Notes: generated by a model from the letters alone, not told the origin. A stretch of 64,000 bases of DNA from Anoxybacter fermentans (GCF_003991135.1 NZ_CP016379.1:1488001-1552000); one strand, 5' to 3'; positions 54,092-63,373 are shown, numbered from the stretch's first letter. Numbers and translations are program-made.

Positions 54092-54160
54092 ATAAATTAT
54101 CTATATCAAATGTTATATACAACTTATAAAAGATAGAATTTCCTGAACACTTAAAATAAA

Positions 54161-54194
54161 AAGTGTTACCCAGAACCAGCTTAGGGCAACACTT
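54161..54194 (-). terminator. Terminator after ppdK
   Basis: AAGTGTTACCC / GGGCAACACTT stem (one mismatch) followed on the minus strand by TTTTATTTT, just past the stop codon. Confidence 0.82.
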
Positions 54195-54204
54195 AAAGAA
54201 TAAT

Positions 54205-56844
54205 TTATTTGGTTTCCTTGAGAGCAGCCTGTGCTGCTGCTAAACGGGCAATTGGTACTCGATAAGGAGAACAACTTACATAATTTAAACCGATCCGATG
54301 AAAAAATTCTATAGATTTGGGATCTCCGCCGTGTTCACCGCATATACCCACTTTCAGATCCGGTCGTACCTTATGACCTGCATTAATCGCCATCTGGATT
54401 AATTTACCCACACCATTTTGATCAATGCTCATGAAAGGATTTTCAGATAATATTCCTAATTCTAGATAGCTATGAAGAAATTTACCTTCGGCATCATCCC
54501 GGCTAAAACCAAAGGTAGTTTGAGTTAAATCATTGGTTCCAAAGGAAAAGAATTCAGCTTCTTCAGCAATCTCATCGGCAGTCAGAGCAGCACGTGGGAG
54601 TTCGATCATTGTACCAATTTTATATTCAACATCTACACCTGCTTCAGCCAGAACTTCATCTGCTATGTTTGTAAGCCGTTCTTTTAAGTACTTAAGTTCA
54701 GTCGATTTAGCTATAAGTGGAATCATTACCTCAGGTAATATCTTTTTACCCTCTCTTGCAAGCCTAGCAACAGCAGTAAATATAGCTTTCATCTGCATTT
54801 CATAAATGGCCGGAATGATAATTCCCAGACGACAACCCCGGAAACCCAGCATCGGATTAGACTCACTCATATTCTTTACTTTTCGTAAAAGTTCACGCTT
54901 ATTTCTAAGTTCTACTGGATTGTCAGCATGCTCTAAATGAGCCACCTCTTCTACAAGATCTACAAGTCCTGGTAAAAATTCATGTAATGGTGGATCCAGA
55001 AGCCTGATTGTAACTGGTAAACCTTCCATTGCCTCAAAAATCTCGATAAAATCATTGATCTGCATCGGCAGCAATTTATCTAAAGCAGCTTTTTGTTCTT
55101 CTTCAGTCTCGCTTAAAATTAGTTCTTGAACTACAGGTACCCGCTCAGGAGCCATAAACATATGCTCTGTTCTACAAAGTCCAATTCCTTCTGCACCGTA
55201 AGATCTGGCTTTAAAGGCATCTACTCCATTATCTGCATTGGCACGAACTTTCAAGCTGCGTATTTCATCAGCCCAGGCCAAAAGTTGTTTAGCTTCTTCA
55301 CTTAACTCAGGTTCAATCATTTTAGCTTCACCTAAAATCACATCGCCATTTCCACCATTAATGGTGATCAAATCACCCTTTTTAACCGTATATTTACCTA
55401 CTGTAAAGACCTCAGCTTCAAAATCTATTTTGATGGATTCACAACCGCAAACACAGGGTTTACCCATTCCTCTGGCAACAACCGCTGCATGACTGGTCAT
55501 ACCACCGCGGGTAGTAAGAACACCCTCGGAAGCGATAACACCGTGAATATCTTCAGGAGTGGTCTCAAGACTTACCAGAATAACTTTATGCTGTTCGGCC
55601 ATCTTTTCAGCTTCATCAGCATCAAAAACTACAATTCCACTGGCAGCACCTGGAGAGGCAGGGAGTCCCTTCGCAATAATTTCTGCACTATAAGAAGTAT
55701 CGATTTGACGATGAAGAATCTGTTCTAAATGTTTGGGTTCAACCCGCATCAAAGCTTCTTCTTTCGTAATCAAACCTTCTTTAACCATATCAACCGCTAT
55801 TTTGATAGCTGCCCTGGCTGTTCGTTTACCGGTTCGGGTCTGAAGCAAATATAACCTTCCATTTTCAATCGTAAATTCAATATCTTGCATATCACAATAG
55901 TGTTTCTCCAATATATCAGTAATCTCTAAAAGCTGCTCATAAATTTCCGGGAATTCTAACTTCATATGGGCAATATCCATTGGTGTTCTGGCTCCAGAAA
56001 CCACATCTTCACCCTGGGCATTTTTCAAAAATTCACCATAAAGTACATTTTCACCAGTTGAAGGATTGCGGGTAAAGAGTACACCGGTACCTGATTCATT
56101 CCCGGTATTTCCGAATACCATCGCCTGAACATTTACCGCCGTTCCTAAATCATGGGGAATTCCATTGGCTTCCCGGTAAATAACAGCACGCCTATTTTGC
56201 CAGGATTTAAATACAGCTTCAATTGCACCAATCAACTGTTCTTCTGGGTCTTCGGGAAATTCAGTATTTGTCTCTTTCCATACAATCTCTTTGAAATCAG
56301 AAATTAGCCGCTTAAGTACATCTACAGTTAAATCAGGGTCGTTTTTTACACCAACTTCATCTTTGACTTTGTCAAGATGTCGGCTAAAAAGATAGGCCGG
56401 AACACCTAAAACCACTTCGCCATACATCTGAATAAAACGACGATAACAGTCATAAGCAAAACGTTCATTGTTAGTTACTTTAGCTAAACCTTTTACAACT
56501 TTGTCATTCAAGCCCAGATTTAAGATGGTATCCATCATTCCAGGCATTGAAATAGCAGCACCGGAACGGACAGAGACCAGTAGTGGGTTATTAATATCGC
56601 CAAAGCCTTTATTAGTATTCTCTTCTAACTTACGAATGTAATCAGGTAACTCATTTAAAATTTGTTCGGGAATTTTTCTACCCAATTTAAAATAATCCAG
56701 ACATCCTTTGGTTGTAATAGTAAAACCTGGGGGAACAGGAAGGCCCAAGTTGGTCATTTCAGCAAGATTTGCTCCCTTACCACCCAACAGAGATTTCATA
56801 GAGCCATTACCTTCGGAAAATGAATAGATATACCTGGTTGACAT
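54205..56844 (-). CDS. ppdK: Pyruvate, phosphate dikinase
   Basis: An 879-residue enzyme interconverting pyruvate, ATP and Pi with PEP, AMP and PPi. The nucleotide-binding domain begins LLGGKGANLAEMTNLGLPVPPG; the phospho-carrier His is in TRGGMTSHAAVVARGMG near residue 450; the PEP domain has GLCRTEHMF and GICGEHGGDPKS. The regulatory Thr two residues before the catalytic His is present (GGMTSH), the target of PPSR, and two PPSR genes lie just upstream. Start at 56844, seven bases after GGGAGG. Confidence 0.97.
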   Translation of the reverse strand: MSTRYIYSFSEGNGSMKSLLGGKGANLAEMTNLGLPVPPGFTITTKGCLDYFKLGRKIPEQILNELPDYIRKLEENTNKGFGDINNPLLVSVRSGAAISMPGMMDTILNLGLNDKVVKGLAKVTNNERFAYDCYRRFIQMYGEVVLGVPAYLFSRHLDKVKDEVGVKNDPDLTVDVLKRLISDFKEIVWKETNTEFPEDPEEQLIGAIEAVFKSWQNRRAVIYREANGIPHDLGTAVNVQAMVFGNTGNESGTGVLFTRNPSTGENVLYGEFLKNAQGEDVVSGARTPMDIAHMKLEFPEIYEQLLEITDILEKHYCDMQDIEFTIENGRLYLLQTRTGKRTARAAIKIAVDMVKEGLITKEEALMRVEPKHLEQILHRQIDTSYSAEIIAKGLPASPGAASGIVVFDADEAEKMAEQHKVILVSLETTPEDIHGVIASEGVLTTRGGMTSHAAVVARGMGKPCVCGCESIKIDFEAEVFTVGKYTVKKGDLITINGGNGDVILGEAKMIEPELSEEAKQLLAWADEIRSLKVRANADNGVDAFKARSYGAEGIGLCRTEHMFMAPERVPVVQELILSETEEEQKAALDKLLPMQINDFIEIFEAMEGLPVTIRLLDPPLHEFLPGLVDLVEEVAHLEHADNPVELRNKRELLRKVKNMSESNPMLGFRGCRLGIIIPAIYEMQMKAIFTAVARLAREGKKILPEVMIPLIAKSTELKYLKERLTNIADEVLAEAGVDVEYKIGTMIELPRAALTADEIAEEAEFFSFGTNDLTQTTFGFSRDDAEGKFLHSYLELGILSENPFMSIDQNGVGKLIQMAINAGHKVRPDLKVGICGEHGGDPKSIEFFHRIGLNYVSCSPYRVPIARLAAAQAALKETK

Positions 56845-56878
56845 TATATAACCTCCCAAGAGTAGTTTAGGTTTGATT

Positions 56879-57871
56879 TTATTTATCCATCTTCATAACA
56901 TCTTTGGGGTAATATTCAGGTTTTTGAGTTATTTTATGATAAGCATCAATATACCGGATAGTTCCTGTTTTGCTCCGCATAACAATCGAATGAGTAATAG
57001 CCCATTCTCCCGTATACCGAACCCCACGCAAAAAATCCCCATCTGTAATACCAGTAGCGGCAAACATGACATCATCTGTACATACCAATTCGTCAATTGT
57101 ATAGATTTTATTTAAATCAGTAATACCCATAGCTTTTGCTCTCTTAATCTGTTCATCGTTCTCAAATACCAATCTACCTTGAAATTCTCCCCCGAGACAT
57201 TTAAGAGCAGCAGCAGTTAAAACTCCTTCTGGAGCACCTCCAATCCCCAGAAGAACATCTACTCCTGTCTCTTCAAAAGCAACGGAAATTCCAGCCGAGA
57301 CATCACCATCACTGATCAATTTAATTCTGGCTCCTGCTTGACGGACTTTTTTAATTATCTCTGAATGACGTTCCCGGTCCAAAATAACTACTGTCAATTC
57401 GCTAACACTCTTTCCCTTGGCCCGGGCCACGGCATTTAAGTTTACTTCTATCGGGCTATCCAGATGAACACAGCCTTTTGCCTTTGGCCCAACGGCAATC
57501 TTTTCCATATACATATCGGGTGCATTTAAGAGAGTACCTCGCGGAGCTACAGCGATAACAGCAATAGCATTTGGCAAACCTTTAGCAACCAGGTTAGTTC
57601 CCTCCAACGGGTCAACTGCGATATCTACCTGAACAGGTGCTCCTTTCGAACCGATATGTTCTCCTATATAAAGCTGTGGTGCTTCATCCATCTCTCCTTC
57701 TCCAATGACTACAACCCCATCAATATTTACTGTATCAAAAACCGCTCTCATGGCAGCAACCGCAGCACCATCTGCAGCCATTTTGTCTCCTTTACCCATC
57801 CAGGGTGCAGAAGCTAAAGCCGCAGCTTCCGTTACTCGTACAAATTCTATAGCTAATTCTCTTTGCATCAT
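56879..57871 (-). CDS. glpX: Class II fructose-1,6-bisphosphatase
   Basis: A 330-residue GlpX enzyme: APWMGKGDKMAADGAAVAAM near residue 22, the metal ligands in VVIGEGEMDEAP and AVDPLEGTNLVAKG, and GIGGAPEGVLTAAALKCLGG. It removes the C1 phosphate of fructose 1,6-bisphosphate in gluconeogenesis. It sits between ppsR and ppdK with very short gaps, so PEP formation and hexose synthesis are made together. Confidence 0.96.
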   Translation of the reverse strand: MMQRELAIEFVRVTEAAALASAPWMGKGDKMAADGAAVAAMRAVFDTVNIDGVVVIGEGEMDEAPQLYIGEHIGSKGAPVQVDIAVDPLEGTNLVAKGLPNAIAVIAVAPRGTLLNAPDMYMEKIAVGPKAKGCVHLDSPIEVNLNAVARAKGKSVSELTVVILDRERHSEIIKKVRQAGARIKLISDGDVSAGISVAFEETGVDVLLGIGGAPEGVLTAAALKCLGGEFQGRLVFENDEQIKRAKAMGITDLNKIYTIDELVCTDDVMFAATGITDGDFLRGVRYTGEWAITHSIVMRSKTGTIRYIDAYHKITQKPEYYPKDVMKMDK

Positions 57872-57873
57872 AT

Positions 57874-58689
57874 CTAAAAATCCCTCCTTTTTGTTAAAAT
57901 TTCTGAGGCAGTCTCTTCAATAGATTTGTTGGTCACATCAATAATCTGGCAGCCTATCTTTTCCATAATCTGCCTACTGTAATTAAGTTCTTCATAAATT
58001 CGCTTCAGTTGAGCATAATCAGCCAAATAATCCAATCTCATTGATTTAAGCCTTTCTCTACGAATCTTACGCAATTCTTCAGGATCAATTATTAGTCCAA
58101 AAATTTTTTCTGGATTAAACGTAAATAGTTCTTTTGGTGGAACTACTTCCGGTACGAGAGGTAAATTTCCAGCCTTAATACCGTGATAAGCAAGATACAT
58201 ACAGAGCGGTGTTTTAGAAGTCCTACTAACACCAATAATAACCAGATCACTTTTAAATAGTGTCCGCAAATCTCTTCCATCATCACAGCGAACAGCATGT
58301 TCAATTGCCTCAATACGCTGGTAATATGTCTGATCAACTTCACGGTATGCCCCAGGTTTTAATTGTGGTGTAATTCCAAGAAAATGAGATATTTTTTCGA
58401 TCACTGGACCTATAAGATCAATAATCGGAAGATTATACTTTTTTGCCTCTTCTTTTAAAGTTTCTTTTAACTCAGGTAAAATAATCGTAAATGCAATCAG
58501 ACAGTTTGAGTTTTTATAACGTTCAATAACTTTAATAATCTGTTCTGGTTCTTCAATCTGAGTATATTTTTTAATTTCCACTTCTTTTAAACCAAATTGG
58601 CTCAATCCGGCTCGCATTACCGTTTCTGCAGTTTCACCCGTAGAATCTGCTATTATCACAACCTGAGGATTATCTTTAAAAATACTCAT
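57874..58689 (-). CDS. PPDK regulatory protein (kinase/phosphorylase), copy 1
   Basis: A 271-residue DUF299 protein. The N-terminal DSTGETAETV and the P-loop-like GVSRTSKTPLCMYLA (about residues 152-166) are diagnostic. It inactivates or reactivates PPDK by ADP-dependent phosphorylation and Pi-dependent dephosphorylation of the Thr next to the catalytic His. It is encoded three bases before glpX and 12 bases after ccpN, matching the ccpN-yqfL pairing of Bacillus. A paralogue lies at 59974-60774. Confidence 0.93.
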   Translation of the reverse strand: MSIFKDNPQVVIIADSTGETAETVMRAGLSQFGLKEVEIKKYTQIEEPEQIIKVIERYKNSNCLIAFTIILPELKETLKEEAKKYNLPIIDLIGPVIEKISHFLGITPQLKPGAYREVDQTYYQRIEAIEHAVRCDDGRDLRTLFKSDLVIIGVSRTSKTPLCMYLAYHGIKAGNLPLVPEVVPPKELFTFNPEKIFGLIIDPEELRKIRRERLKSMRLDYLADYAQLKRIYEELNYSRQIMEKIGCQIIDVTNKSIEETASEILTKRRDF

Positions 58690-58701
58690 CTCATCACCTC
58701 T

Positions 58702-59337
58702 TTACAGCTCTGACAAATGACTCGCCAGGACGTTGGCTAAAGTAGTTTTGCTAAACCGCCCTACTACTTTTAAACGTGTTTGACCATTGACTTCTTCTTC
58801 AACTACAACCGGAAGGGCATCCACTTTATAATCTACCAATTTTCGGAGAGCAGTATAAAATGTTTCCTCTGGCTTTGTAACAATGATATTGGGCATGCGG
58901 CTCATAACCACACTTACAGGAAGTTTTTGAATATCTGCTTCTCCTATGGTAACTTTCAATAAATCCTTCCTACTCACTACCCCTACTAAATATCCTTCTT
59001 TATCGCTGACAAAAAGGGTGCCAACATCTTCTAAAAAAAGAGTTACAATGGCATTGTAAACAGAAGAGCTTTCCTGAACCACTACCGGGTGAGATTGAAG
59101 ATCTTCTATTTTCATTTCCAATAATTTTTCCAACTTTCCTACTGCTCCGGGTTCTTTGACAAAATAATATCCCACCCGGGGTTTGGCATCTAAAATCTTT
59201 GCCATAGTCAAAATTGATAAATCAGGCCGCAAAGCGGCTCTAGTTAAACCCAATCGTTCTGCAATCTCTTGACTGGTAATAGGTTCGTTTTGTTTAACAA
59301 TCTCAATAATTTCTTTTTGACGTTCCGTTAATTTTAT
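58702..59337 (-). CDS. ccpN: CcpN-type gluconeogenesis repressor (HTH plus CBS pair)
   Basis: A winged-helix domain (LTERQKEIIEIVKQNEPIT, ERLGLTRAALRPDLSIL) followed by two CBS domains (about residues 80-205: MKIEDLQSHPVVV, LVGVVSRKDLLKV, VMSRMPNIIV). The known relative CcpN represses gluconeogenic genes in response to ATP/ADP. With canonical start codons the frame would begin at a TTG inside the HTH (59253). A full HTH of 211 residues, the family length, requires starting at ATA (59335-59337), eight bases after GGGGAGG. An AUA start or one base error is therefore implied. Confidence 0.88.
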   Translation of the reverse strand: MKLTERQKEIIEIVKQNEPITSQEIAERLGLTRAALRPDLSILTMAKILDAKPRVGYYFVKEPGAVGKLEKLLEMKIEDLQSHPVVVQESSSVYNAIVTLFLEDVGTLFVSDKEGYLVGVVSRKDLLKVTIGEADIQKLPVSVVMSRMPNIIVTKPEETFYTALRKLVDYKVDALPVVVEEEVNGQTRLKVVGRFSKTTLANVLASHLSEL

Positions 59338-59527
59338 ATTCCTCGCCTCCCCTTCTAAAAAACTTAATATTATAATAAAAATAAATGTGATATATTATAC
59401 TCATCTTAGTTTAATATGATACACTTTTCTATTGTTTTCATTGATTTAGTATAGCACATTTATTTTTTCGCCATTAACTTTAAATCTCCTGCTTATCTCA
59501 GAAATTTTTTTTGATAATCCTTACTAT

Positions 59528-59679
59528 GATTAAACTGCAAAAAGTTAATTTTGAGCGACATAGAAATTTTTCGTTAAACCATCTTAGTGAGATTTAAGTC
59601 GAAATAAGACTGAAATCGAACTTTAGATGGCTCGAAAAATTTCTCTTGAAGCTAAAAATTAACTTTTTGCAGTAAGATC
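59528..59679 (+). repeat. Palindromic element, copy R13 (no central hairpins)
   Basis: Forward orientation, 152 bp. Arms are complete but the two hairpins are deleted cleanly between GAAATAAG and ACTGAAATCG. Flanked by the exact 7-bp repeat TTACTAT at 59521-59527 and 59680-59686, so the short form, or its full-length parent, inserted here. Confidence 0.9.
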
Positions 59680-59689
59680 TTACTATTAA

Positions 59690-59973
59690 TAACAGAAAAA
59701 ACAGGGAAAATAACATTCTAATTCTTTAGGATATGGTGAGTCTGCTATCTGGGTGGGATGGGCTGAAAGGGGGATTATTCAAGAAGTGATAAAAAAAAAC
59801 TCCAGGCCAAGACTTCCCGGTTCTTTATCTGGCCCTACCAATCAAAACATCCAGGACTAACAGCCATCGATCAAAAGCTTCACTACCAATTTGAAATAAA
59901 TTTTTCCCAGGGAATTGCTGATTTAAAAAAGCAGCATTCCCCCGGGAATTAAAACCAGACTGCTACGGCATTT
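59690..59973. other. Gene-free stretch, GC-richer than its surroundings
   Basis: No complete frame with a start signal. The plus strand has an open run GYGESAIWVGWAERGI then IQEVIKKNSRPRLPGS, and the minus strand FQIGSEAFDRWLLVLDVL; either may be a gene remnant. A hairpin (TCCCAGGGAATTGCTG with CAGCATTCCCCCGGGA) lies at about 59908-59950, next to the end of the second ppsR gene and may act on its transcript. Confidence 0.35.
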
Positions 59974-60774
59974 TTATCTCCCAATTAATCGCAGAACCTC
60001 ATTAGCTGATTCTTCAATAGAACGATTAGTTACATCTACAACAGGACAACCAATTCTTTTCATTATCTTTTCTGCATACTCCAATTCTTCATTGATACGT
60101 TGGATAGAAGCATATTGTGCACGGGTATCCAGCCCCAAAGACCGGAGCCTTTCTAATCTAATCTCAGTTAAAAGATGTGGATCAATAGTCAAACCCACTA
60201 CTTTGCCATCGGGATTCTCAAATAATTCCTTTGGCGGTTCAACTTCGGGTACCAGTGGGATATTAGCAGCTTTTAATCCTTTATAAGCCAGATAAATTGA
60301 CATAGGAGTTTTAGAAGTCCGGGATACTCCAATCAATACTACATCAGCCAGAAGAATTCCTTTACCGTCATTCCGGTCATCGTATTTGACCGTAAACTCA
60401 ATAGCATCCACACGGGCGAAATACTCTTTATCTAAACGATGTAATAAACCCGCCTTCTGTTTTGGTTTCTTTTCATAGATCTTAGAAAAAGCATCTAACA
60501 TAGGGCCCATAATATCTACACAGAGGATTCCGGCATCCTTAGCATATCTATCCAGCATCTCACTTAACCCAGGTTTAACTAAAGTATAAGCAATCAAACA
60601 TTTGGGCTCACGTCTGGCTTGAAAAATAACCTTTTTAATATCTTCCTCGGATTGAATATAACTAAATTTCCTAGTCTGAACCTTTCCTGAATTAAACTGA
60701 CTTGCAGCAGCCTGGACAACAGTTTCAGCAGTTTCACCAATAGAGTCGGAAACTATGTATACCTTTGGTCCCAT
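59974..60774 (-). CDS. PPDK regulatory protein family, copy 2
   Basis: A 266-residue DUF299 paralogue of the protein at 57874-58689, with SDSIGETAETVVQAA and the same GVSRTSKTPMSIYLA loop. Overall the two differ widely outside the motifs, so they are not a recent duplication. One may act on PPDK and the other on PEP synthase-type or another target, or they may split the kinase and phosphorylase roles; sequence does not decide. Its start codon lies only 28 bases from the flank of repeat copy R14. Confidence 0.9.
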   Translation of the reverse strand: MGPKVYIVSDSIGETAETVVQAAASQFNSGKVQTRKFSYIQSEEDIKKVIFQARREPKCLIAYTLVKPGLSEMLDRYAKDAGILCVDIMGPMLDAFSKIYEKKPKQKAGLLHRLDKEYFARVDAIEFTVKYDDRNDGKGILLADVVLIGVSRTSKTPMSIYLAYKGLKAANIPLVPEVEPPKELFENPDGKVVGLTIDPHLLTEIRLERLRSLGLDTRAQYASIQRINEELEYAEKIMKRIGCPVVDVTNRSIEESANEVLRLIGR

Positions 60775-60807
60775 ATCCTCACTCCTTCACATAAACAATA
60801 TATTCAT

Positions 60808-61028
60808 GATTATACTGCAAAAAGATAATTTTGAGCGACATAGAAATTTTTCGCCAAATCATCTTAGCGAGATTTCCGACGAAATAAGGCCTCATCACAG
60901 GAGGTGATGAGCTAATCAAGGGCCAGAAGGGCCCTTTGATTAGAAAGCCTTATTTCGGCGGAAATCGAGCTTTAGATGATTCGAAAAATTTCTCAAGAAG
61001 CGAAAAATTAGCTTTTTGCAGTTTAACC
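60808..61028 (+). repeat. 221-bp palindromic element, copy R14 (full length)
   Basis: Forward orientation with perfect hairpins (CTCATCACAGGAGGTGATGAG; CTAATCAAGGGCC to GGCCCTTTGATTAG). Flanked by the exact 6-bp repeat ATTCAT at 60802-60807 and 61029-61034. The right repeat directly abuts fragment R14b. Confidence 0.93.
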
Positions 61029-61034
61029 ATTCAT

Positions 61035-61107
61035 GATTTTATTACAAAAAGTAAATTTTTTGCTTCAAAAGAAATTTTTCGAACCATCTAAAGTTCGATT
61101 TCAGTCG
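61035..61107 (-). repeat. Half element R14b
   Basis: Only the B arm remains (GATTTTATTACAAAAAGT to CGATTTCAGTCG). Its intact end starts immediately after the ATTCAT duplication of R14, so two insertions share one target site. Confidence 0.8.
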
Positions 61108-61117
61108 TAAAAAAGAA

Positions 61118-61135
61118 ACCCCGAAAAAACGAGGT
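61118..61135 (-). terminator. Terminator after the DUF4342 gene
   Basis: A short stem (minus strand ACCTCG / CGGGGT, one G-U pair) with a T6 loop, followed by TTCTTTTTTACG. Confidence 0.65.
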
Positions 61136-61169
61136 CTGCAAATAATAGGAAAAAATTATCTAACTTTTA

Positions 61170-61586
61170 TTACATTTCATTCTCTCCATCCTTATGCTTT
61201 TCCACAGGTTCCCGTTTTTCAATCACAATTTTGCACCGTGTAACAAGTGCTGCTAAACCTCCAAGAATAGCAACATAAGGAGCAATCATAGTACCCAATA
61301 CACCAAGGGTTACAGGAATCTCTACCAGTGTAACCCCTTCTTCATTTTTAACAATAATACGGGTTACATTACCTTTTTTAATCAACTCTTTAACCTTATC
61401 GACCAGTTCATTCCCCTTAACCCAGAATTCTTCTTTAACCTTGCTCTGTTTGGCCTTCTCCTCCAAATCAATAATGGCTTTCACTACATCACCATTGGCT
61501 CTGGTTAAGGCTGCATCTGCTTCCCCATAGCTCACTCCTGTACGCTCCCGAATCATATCCAACTTTTCTAAGCGTTCTCTATCCAC
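61170..61586 (-). CDS. DUF4342 protein with UBA-like N-terminus
   Basis: A 138-residue protein. Residues 1-45 form a UBA/TS-N-like helical domain (LDMIRERTGVSYGEADAALTRANGDVVKAI), as in elongation factor Ts and nascent-chain factors. Residues 50-120 match DUF4342, with a hydrophobic segment (VTLGVLGTMIAPYVAILGGLAALV) that may contact or cross the membrane. It lies 17 bases downstream of recO; function unknown. Confidence 0.8.
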   Translation of the reverse strand: MDRERLEKLDMIRERTGVSYGEADAALTRANGDVVKAIIDLEEKAKQSKVKEEFWVKGNELVDKVKELIKKGNVTRIIVKNEEGVTLVEIPVTLGVLGTMIAPYVAILGGLAALVTRCKIVIEKREPVEKHKDGENEM

Positions 61587-61602
61587 TCTAATCCCTCCAT
61601 TT

Positions 61603-62361
61603 TTATTTATCCATTTCCTTTACAGATTTAAGAAAATCCAAAGATTTAAGATTATGATCTAAATGGTATTGAACAAAAAGCTCCATTACCATTTCTAGCT
61701 CTCTCTGAGCATATTCAGGAAGTTTTAGTTTCATTAACTGCGTGTAATTAGAAATGAGAAAACGTTTCATAATCTCTACAGTACCGCGGGAAATGTTCAC
61801 TGTTCTGCCCGACATCTTTGCACCACATTCGGAACAGACAAGCCCACCAGAACCTGGGTGAAATTTTAATCTATCTTCCGAAATTAAGCCACCACATTCA
61901 AGGCAGCGATCTAACACCGGTCGAAATCCCATTAGAGTCATGGCTCTAATTTCAAAAATTCTAGTAATAAGCTCCAGATCATCCGTTTCCATCAAAAGAT
62001 GTAGTGTCTTCAATAAAAGAACAAACATTGCTTCATTAGGATCTTCCTCTACAGTCAATTCCTTCACCAGATCCAATATGTAAGTTCCATACGCCATTCT
62101 CAAAAGATCTTCCCGCAATTTGCTAAAAGATTCTTTGATAGAAGTCTGACTTAATTTATCGAGACTTTTCCCGCGATAGATGAGTAAATCAGCATATGTA
62201 AATAACTGGGTTGAACTGGCCTTTGAACTCAGGGTACGACGTACCCCTTTGGCTACTACACGAATCTTTCCCCGATCCCGGGTATAATAAGTAATAATTT
62301 TGTCAGCTTCCCCCAATTCAAACTGATGTAAAACAACTCCTTCAGTTTTATAAAGTGACAT
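61603..62361 (-). CDS. recO: DNA repair protein RecO
   Basis: A 252-residue mediator that loads RecA with RecR/RecF. N-terminal OB fold (MSLYKTEGVVLHQFELGEAD), helical middle, and a zinc site CLECGG with CSECGAK near residues 153-178. Position near ccpN, ppsR and dgt is the standard Clostridia block (era-recO-ccpN-ppsR-ppdK-dgt-dnaG-sigA). Confidence 0.95.
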   Translation of the reverse strand: MSLYKTEGVVLHQFELGEADKIITYYTRDRGKIRVVAKGVRRTLSSKASSTQLFTYADLLIYRGKSLDKLSQTSIKESFSKLREDLLRMAYGTYILDLVKELTVEEDPNEAMFVLLLKTLHLLMETDDLELITRIFEIRAMTLMGFRPVLDRCLECGGLISEDRLKFHPGSGGLVCSECGAKMSGRTVNISRGTVEIMKRFLISNYTQLMKLKLPEYAQRELEMVMELFVQYHLDHNLKSLDFLKSVKEMDK

Positions 62362-62443
62362 GATAGATCCCGTCTCCTCTACACATTTTATACTATTTTT
62401 TCGGCATCATTTTTTAAATACCTGCTTCAAAAGTTATAAAATT

Positions 62444-63373
62444 TTAAAAGATGGGGATCAAATGCCAATCTTCCTTAGTGTTATCATATTCAAATTCAAA
62501 GTCTCCTATACCAGGCATATCAGCCATTTTCCAGAGTTCTATCAGTTGATTGTAATCCCGGGATTTGTTCAATTTACCCTTTTTATACCAGGTGATCAAC
62601 AATAAAACCAGACCAACTGTCTGTTGAAAATTCAGATCTAAACCTTCTCCAAAAAGATATTGAGTCAATCGGTGATAACAGGATAAAAATTCAGGGTCTA
62701 TACTTTCCTGTACATCAACACCCCGGATAGGTACAAAACTTACAGGAAAGCCAACCAACGGCCCCCGGTATTTTCCATCTTCCCGTAAACAAAGTTTGAC
62801 AGTAACCGTAATAGCTCCAAAAAAATTAAATGGGATTAATATAATTCCATCATCAACCAATTGTTCTATCCAATCTGGGTAAATCAATCTGGTTTCTGCA
62901 GTTACAATAATTCGATCATAGGGAGCAGCTACAGGATAGCCTTTCCGACCATCACCAGCAATAACAGTAACTCCTGGATACCCTACTTCCCTCAATATTC
63001 GGGCCGCTCGCTTTGCCAGATCAGCTTCTATCTCTATTGTATAGACCAGCTCATCCTGTCCTACAATTTCTGCCATCAAAGCCGCATTATAACCAGAAGC
63101 AGTACCTATTTCCAATACTTTTAATCCCTTTTTAAGTTCTAGCGCTTCCAGCATCATTGCCATTACATGAGGCTGTGATGAAGAACTTATATTACCTTTA
63201 ATCATAATTGCTCTATCTTTATATGCATCTATCGGTTCTACAAATCCCTTTAAAAAATGATGACGTTTAACATGACGAAAAGCCCGTTCAACCTCCAGAT
63301 TACGAATTTTTCCTTCCTCAACCAGTGAATCAATCATAGCATCATTAAGCTGAGATAAATTATCTTTTTTAAT
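62444..63373 (-). CDS. pcm: Protein-L-isoaspartate O-methyltransferase family protein
   Basis: A SAM-dependent methyltransferase of the PCMT family. Motifs: FVEPIDAYKDRAIMIKG, SSSSQPHVMAMMLEAL, VLEIGTASGYNAALMAEI (motif I) and YDRIIVTAE. The C-terminal ~90 residues extend beyond bacterial Pcm (about 210) and resemble archaeal/actinobacterial long forms. The first ATG in frame (63337) has no Shine-Dalgarno sequence. GGGAGG lies seven bases before an in-frame ATT at 63373 that opens with KKDNLSQLNDAM, typical of relatives, so an AUU start is likely (309 residues). Confidence 0.82.
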   Translation of the reverse strand: MKKDNLSQLNDAMIDSLVEEGKIRNLEVERAFRHVKRHHFLKGFVEPIDAYKDRAIMIKGNISSSSQPHVMAMMLEALELKKGLKVLEIGTASGYNAALMAEIVGQDELVYTIEIEADLAKRAARILREVGYPGVTVIAGDGRKGYPVAAPYDRIIVTAETRLIYPDWIEQLVDDGIILIPFNFFGAITVTVKLCLREDGKYRGPLVGFPVSFVPIRGVDVQESIDPEFLSCYHRLTQYLFGEGLDLNFQQTVGLVLLLITWYKKGKLNKSRDYNQLIELWKMADMPGIGDFEFEYDNTKEDWHLIPIF

